From Caryophanales bacterium UBA2253 (GTDB lineage: Bacteria; Bacillota_I; Bacilli_A; ML615J-28; CAG-698): a stretch of DNA of 26,027 bases. The notes beneath the pieces were generated by a model. It was not told the DNA's origin. It was given only the letters and a program-made list of their open reading frames with translations, and ran no database searches. This document shows positions 22,436 to 26,027 of the stretch, piece after piece. Position 1 is the first letter of the stretch. Each line of letters opens with the position of its first letter. The stretch covers positions 1 to 26,027 of the forward strand of contig DDXT01000049.1 in assembly GCA_002347755.1 (NCBI GenBank), written 5' to 3'. The translations under genes were made by a program, and so were the position numbers.

Positions 22436-24256
22436 ATGAATATTAGAAATGTAGCCATCATTGCCCATGTTGATCACGGGAAAACCACGCTGGTCGACCA
22501 ACTTTTGAAAAAATCATCGACGCTGGCCGCCCGCGAGACCATTGACGAACGAGCCATGGACAGCAACGACATCGAAAGGGAACGCGGGATCACCATCCTT
22601 TCCAAAAATACTGCCATCAAATACAAGGATTATAAGATCAACATCCTTGACACCCCGGGCCATGCGGATTTTTCCGGCGAAGTCGAAAGAATCATGAAGA
22701 TGGTCGACGGGGTTCTTTTGGTCATCGACGCCGTCGACGGAACCATGCCCCAAACCCGCTTTGTTTTGAAGAAAGCTTTGGAATCCAATCTGAAGCCGAT
22801 CGTCGTCATCAACAAAGTCGACCGCGAATGGGCTCGTCCGGACAAAGTCGTCGATCAGGTTTTGGATCTGTTCATCGAATTGGGAGCGAGCGATTATCAA
22901 GCCGATTTCAAAGTAGCTTATTGCAGCGCTCTGCGGGGAACGTCCAGTCTTTCCAGCGATTTATCGACTCAAAAAGAGACCATGGACCCGATTTTTGACT
23001 TGATCATTTCCGAGATTCCCGAACCGCCGGTTCAAGCGGATGGCCCTCTGCAATTTCAGGGAACGCTTTTGGATTACAACGATTACGTGGGGAGAATGGC
23101 CATCGGCCGCATTTCCCGGGGAACCATCCATACCGGGGAAATGGTTTCCTGCATCCGAACCGACGGATCGATCAAACAATTCCGGATCCAAAAACTGTTT
23201 GGATTTTTGGGATTGCACAAAATGGAAGTTGATGAAGCTTTGGCGGGCGACATTGTAGCCGTCAGCGGTCTTCCGGACATCAACGTCGGCGAAACCATCT
23301 GTCAAATCGGAGTTGAAGAGGCGCTTCCGCCGATCAAAATCAGCGAACCGACCGTCGAAATGTATTTCTCCACGAATGATTCGCCTTTTTCCGGAAAAGA
23401 AGGCACTTTCGTCACTTCCACGAAAATCGACGAGCGGCTGTTTCGCGAGACTCAGAAAGACGTCAGCCTGAAAGTTAAGCGGCTCGGAGCTGGCGAAGAA
23501 TGGATCGTTTCCGGCCGCGGCGAATTGCATTTGGGAATTTTGATTGAAAACATGCGCCGGGAAGGCTATGAATTCCAAGTCGAAAAACCCAAACCGATCA
23601 TCAAAGAAATCAACGGCCGCAATTGCGAACCGTTTGAATATACGCAAGTTGATTGCCCCAACGAAACCGTCGGCGGGGTCATTGAGTTGTTGGGCCGCCG
23701 GGGCGGAGTCATGGAAAGCGTGGAAAATTCGCCTACCCAGACCCGATTGATCTATACCATGCCCTCACGAGGTTTGATCGGTCTTTCCACTGATTTCATG
23801 ACCGCTTCCAAAGGCTACGGAACCATGACCCATATCTTTCTTGATTACCGGCCAACCGAATCCTTGAATGTCGGGTCACGGAAACTGGGGGTCTTGGTGG
23901 CTTCCAACACCGGTAAAACGACCGCTTACGGCATCGGCCAAGTCGAAGACCGGGGCATCATGTTCGTTGAACCGAACATGGAAGTATATGAAGGCGAGAT
24001 CGTCGGCGAATGCAACAAATCCGATGATTTGGCCGTCAATGTAGTCAAAGCCAAAGAACAAACCAACCAACGGAGTTCAAACAAGGACTTCACCGTCGTT
24101 TTGAAACGGCCGATGACCCTTAGTTTGGAAGCTTGTTTGGAATACATCAATGACGACGAACTTTTGGAAGTCACTCCGCGAAACATTCGTCTTCGCAAGA
24201 AGATCTTGAACACGAGCGAAAGAAAGAAGTTCGACAGCCGAAAGGCCAAATCATGA
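22436..24256 (+). CDS. typA: Translational GTPase TypA/BipA
   Basis: The 606-aa GTPase is related to EF-G and LepA and supports 50S assembly and growth under stress such as cold. G1 AHVDHGKTT (10-18), G2 RERGITI (about 48-54), G3 DTPGHADF (72-79) and G4 NKVD (125-128) are intact. The later EF-G-like domains and the BipA-specific C-terminal part (RPTESLNVGSRKLGVLVASNTGKTTAYG, RPMTLSLEACLEYI, EVTPRNIRLRK) are present at standard length (605-615 aa). It begins 8 bp after the ABC-F gene, with its Shine-Dalgarno sequence (TAGGA) overlapping that gene's stop, and overlaps the nucleotidase gene by 4 bp. This makes a three-gene operon in which two products act on the ribosome. Confidence 0.97.
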   Translation: MNIRNVAIIAHVDHGKTTLVDQLLKKSSTLAARETIDERAMDSNDIERERGITILSKNTAIKYKDYKINILDTPGHADFSGEVERIMKMVDGVLLVIDAVDGTMPQTRFVLKKALESNLKPIVVINKVDREWARPDKVVDQVLDLFIELGASDYQADFKVAYCSALRGTSSLSSDLSTQKETMDPIFDLIISEIPEPPVQADGPLQFQGTLLDYNDYVGRMAIGRISRGTIHTGEMVSCIRTDGSIKQFRIQKLFGFLGLHKMEVDEALAGDIVAVSGLPDINVGETICQIGVEEALPPIKISEPTVEMYFSTNDSPFSGKEGTFVTSTKIDERLFRETQKDVSLKVKRLGAGEEWIVSGRGELHLGILIENMRREGYEFQVEKPKPIIKEINGRNCEPFEYTQVDCPNETVGGVIELLGRRGGVMESVENSPTQTRLIYTMPSRGLIGLSTDFMTASKGYGTMTHIFLDYRPTESLNVGSRKLGVLVASNTGKTTAYGIGQVEDRGIMFVEPNMEVYEGEIVGECNKSDDLAVNVVKAKEQTNQRSSNKDFTVVLKRPMTLSLEACLEYINDDELLEVTPRNIRLRKKILNTSERKKFDSRKAKS

Positions 24257-25977
24257 AAAAAGTTTTCTTGATCGCCTTACTGACCTGGTCATTGCTCATA
24301 TTGGGCGGCTGCGACGGAATTTTCTCATCGTCGGTGAAATTAACCGTTCCCGATGAAACGCTCCTTTTGGAAGTCTCCCAAACCCATCAAATCGTCCCCG
24401 AAATTAGCTCGGATGAAGCAGCTTATTCCGTTTCCTATTTTTCGAACAATGCTGCGGTAGCTTCGGTGACCACAACCGGCCTTGTTACCGGCAAGACCGC
24501 CGGAACCGCCATCATCACCGTGGGCCTCTCGAAAAACGGGGCGGTTACCGCCACGAACGCGAAAATTACCGTCACCGTTACCGATGACGGCAATCCAACC
24601 GACATTGATGTCATCAACATCTTTACTTTAAATGATTTTCACGGCGCCATATTTGAAGACGGCGATGAAGCCGGAATATCCCGGATCGGAGCTTATTTGA
24701 TGGCCGAAAAAACGGAGAATCCTGATTCGACCGTCATCGTTTCGGCGGGCGACATGTTCCAGGGAACCGCCGTTTCCTCCATGACCCGGGGTTCGGTCGT
24801 TGTCAAAGCGATGAATGCCATCGGGTTTGATGCCATGACCATCGGCAATCACGAATTCGATTGGGGCATTTCCGGGATCACCCGTTTCAATGACGGGAAC
24901 TTGGAAAACGACGAAGCGGATTTTCCGCTGCTGGGCGCCAACATTGAAAATGCTTTGACTTCGGAGTTAGCCGATTGGACCGAGCCGTATACCGTCATCG
25001 AACGCGGCGAAATCAAAATCGGGATCATCGGTTTGATCGGCGAAGACGAGAAGAGCGATATTTTGGCTTCGATCGTCGCCGATTACGAATTTACCAGTCA
25101 AATGGAAGCCATCCGCACTTATGCGCCCATTTTGCGAACGACCAAGGATTGCGACATCGTCATCGTTTCCAGCCATGACGACACTTCCAACATCAATACT
25201 CAGATCGCCGATCTGACCGGCAATTACCAAGTCGACGCCGTCGTCAACGGTCACACCCACCGTTATTACGCCGGCGAACAATCCGGGATTCGGGATGTTC
25301 CGCTGCCTTATGTTCAGTCGGGAAACAACGGGAACTACATCGGGAAGATTTCCTTGGAAATCAATCCGGACACCAAAACTGTCATTGATGTCAGCGCCGA
25401 AAACATCTCCACCCATGCCAATTGCACGGTTGAGAGTCCGGTCATAAACGAAATTATCAACGGGTATTCCGCCGAGATTGCGATCGCGGGCGAAGTACTT
25501 GGGACGGCCGGAGAAACCATCGAAAAAGACGCCACCGTCATTTGGGCGGCGGAAACCATTCGGCAACGGGCCAATACCGAAGTCGGGATCGTCAACTACG
25601 GCGGAATCCGCGGAGCCGCTTTTCCGATTTACAAAAACGCCACCGTCACTTTTGCTTCCATTTTTAAAATAATGCCATTCGAAAATACGGTCATCACCAT
25701 GAATCTGACCGGAGCGCAATTGATTCAGCTCTTGGGGGTCTATTCGCTCTATTTCAGCCGAAACGTTGATCCGGACAACTTAACGATCAATGGCTTGCCG
25801 ATCGTCAGCGGGGATCTTTACACCGTCTCAACCATGGATTTCGTTTTTGAAGGATATCCGAACATTTTCGGAAGCGCGCAATCGGTTCTGTATACCAACG
25901 ATTTGTTCCGCGATTATCTGGTCGCGGAAGTAAAAGAATCCGTCAGCGTAAACGGCGCTTGGAATTTAAACAATTAA
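24253..25977 (+). CDS. Lipoprotein 5'-nucleotidase / metallophosphoesterase with Ig-like domain
   Basis: This 574-aa exported lipoprotein has a signal peptide ending in LILGGC (lipid-carrying Cys20). A Big_2-type immunoglobulin-like domain follows (about 29-107: VSQTHQIVPEIS, VASVTTTGLVTGKTAGTAIITV). Then comes a calcineurin-like metallophosphatase domain with NDFHG (127-131), GDMFQGT (166-172), GNHEFDWG (197-204) and NGHTHRYY (332-339), all metal or catalytic positions. The 5'-nucleotidase C-terminal substrate domain starts at about 400 (VLGTAGETIE, VGIVNYGGIRGA, MPFENTVITMNLTGAQL). Such enzymes remove phosphate from extracellular nucleotides, UDP-sugars or 2',3'-cyclic nucleotides, feeding nucleoside and phosphate uptake. 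The length is normal without a wall anchor, consistent with lipid anchoring. It overlaps typA by 4 bp (ATGA), so translation is probably coupled, although no functional link is known. Confidence 0.93.
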   Translation: MKKVFLIALLTWSLLILGGCDGIFSSSVKLTVPDETLLLEVSQTHQIVPEISSDEAAYSVSYFSNNAAVASVTTTGLVTGKTAGTAIITVGLSKNGAVTATNAKITVTVTDDGNPTDIDVINIFTLNDFHGAIFEDGDEAGISRIGAYLMAEKTENPDSTVIVSAGDMFQGTAVSSMTRGSVVVKAMNAIGFDAMTIGNHEFDWGISGITRFNDGNLENDEADFPLLGANIENALTSELADWTEPYTVIERGEIKIGIIGLIGEDEKSDILASIVADYEFTSQMEAIRTYAPILRTTKDCDIVIVSSHDDTSNINTQIADLTGNYQVDAVVNGHTHRYYAGEQSGIRDVPLPYVQSGNNGNYIGKISLEINPDTKTVIDVSAENISTHANCTVESPVINEIINGYSAEIAIAGEVLGTAGETIEKDATVIWAAETIRQRANTEVGIVNYGGIRGAAFPIYKNATVTFASIFKIMPFENTVITMNLTGAQLIQLLGVYSLYFSRNVDPDNLTINGLPIVSGDLYTVSTMDFVFEGYPNIFGSAQSVLYTNDLFRDYLVAEVKESVSVNGAWNLNN

Positions 25978-25981
25978 ACAA

Positions 25982-26008
25982 AAAAATCCAATCATGGCGA
26001 TTGGATCA
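25982..26008 (-). terminator. Terminator of a minus-strand gene beyond the right edge
   Basis: ATCCAATC (25987-25994) pairs with GATTGGAT (25999-26006). Read on the minus strand, the hairpin is followed by a T7 run; on the plus strand it is not. It may still help stop the plus-strand nucleotidase operon, whose own terminator is otherwise not visible. Confidence 0.75.
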
Positions 26009-26027
26009 GAGCGTTGACAAAGTCAAC
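25992..26027 (-). CDS. Possible C-terminus of a minus-strand gene (partial)
   Basis: One minus-strand frame enters from the right edge and reads VDFVNALIQSP before a TGA (25992-25994). The stop sits inside the arm of the minus-strand terminator, the same layout as the Nudix gene. Eleven residues are too few to identify a protein, so this is a placement only. Confidence 0.35.
   Translation of the reverse strand, partial: VDFVNALIQSP

Overview
The window comes from a low- to mid-GC monoderm bacterium, most likely a Bacillota/Mycoplasmatota relative. An Acholeplasma/Izemoplasma-like mollicute would fit, but this is an inference from gene style, not a computed placement. The evidence is: lipoprotein signal peptides, no outer-membrane genes, sigma-A type promoters with strong Shine-Dalgarno sites, a Firmicutes-type GalT, a PduL-type phosphotransacylase, a membrane pyrophosphatase and a heliorhodopsin. 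TGA, TAA and TAG all act as stops at the ends of intact genes (TGA ends pncB, the aldo/keto reductase and typA), so this is the standard code and not the TGA=Trp code of Mycoplasma and Spiroplasma.

Layout, 1-5.6 kb: a 71-aa TM2-like membrane protein and nicotinate phosphoribosyltransferase (pncB) lie on the plus strand. They face a minus-strand purB-purA-Nudix operon that shares a bidirectional terminator with pncB. A guanylate-kinase-like gene is divergent from purB. 5.6-11.6 kb: an 877-aa membrane-anchored protein with three internal repeats is followed by pduL, then by an overlapping galK-galT pair (Leloir pathway) with its own promoter. 11.6-15.2 kb: tRNA-Lys(CTT), an unassigned 128-aa protein, a DUF4832-like lipoprotein gene broken by two in-frame stops, and an HU gene with a roughly 240-nt structured leader.

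15.2-20.8 kb: this is the most interesting part. A minus-strand heliorhodopsin gene is split into two overlapping ORFs by a one-base shift at an A6 run. It is divergent from a K+-independent-type proton pyrophosphatase (hppA). Next comes an aldo/keto reductase whose promoter -10 lies in the loop of the hppA terminator. After that is an ArsB/IT-superfamily permease with a compact leader that can fold as a pseudoknot next to its Shine-Dalgarno site. 20.8-26.0 kb: a probable operon of an ABC-F ATPase, TypA/BipA and a lipoprotein 5'-nucleotidase. A minus-strand terminator then marks the 3' end of a gene lying mostly beyond the window.

Functionally the window combines purine and NAD salvage, galactose entry, acyl-phosphate energy metabolism, membrane energetics and ion transport, and translation maintenance. 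I see no IS element, CRISPR array, phage module or origin. The main candidates for new biology are the frameshifted heliorhodopsin with its palindromic upstream region, the pseudoknot leader, and the three-repeat surface protein.
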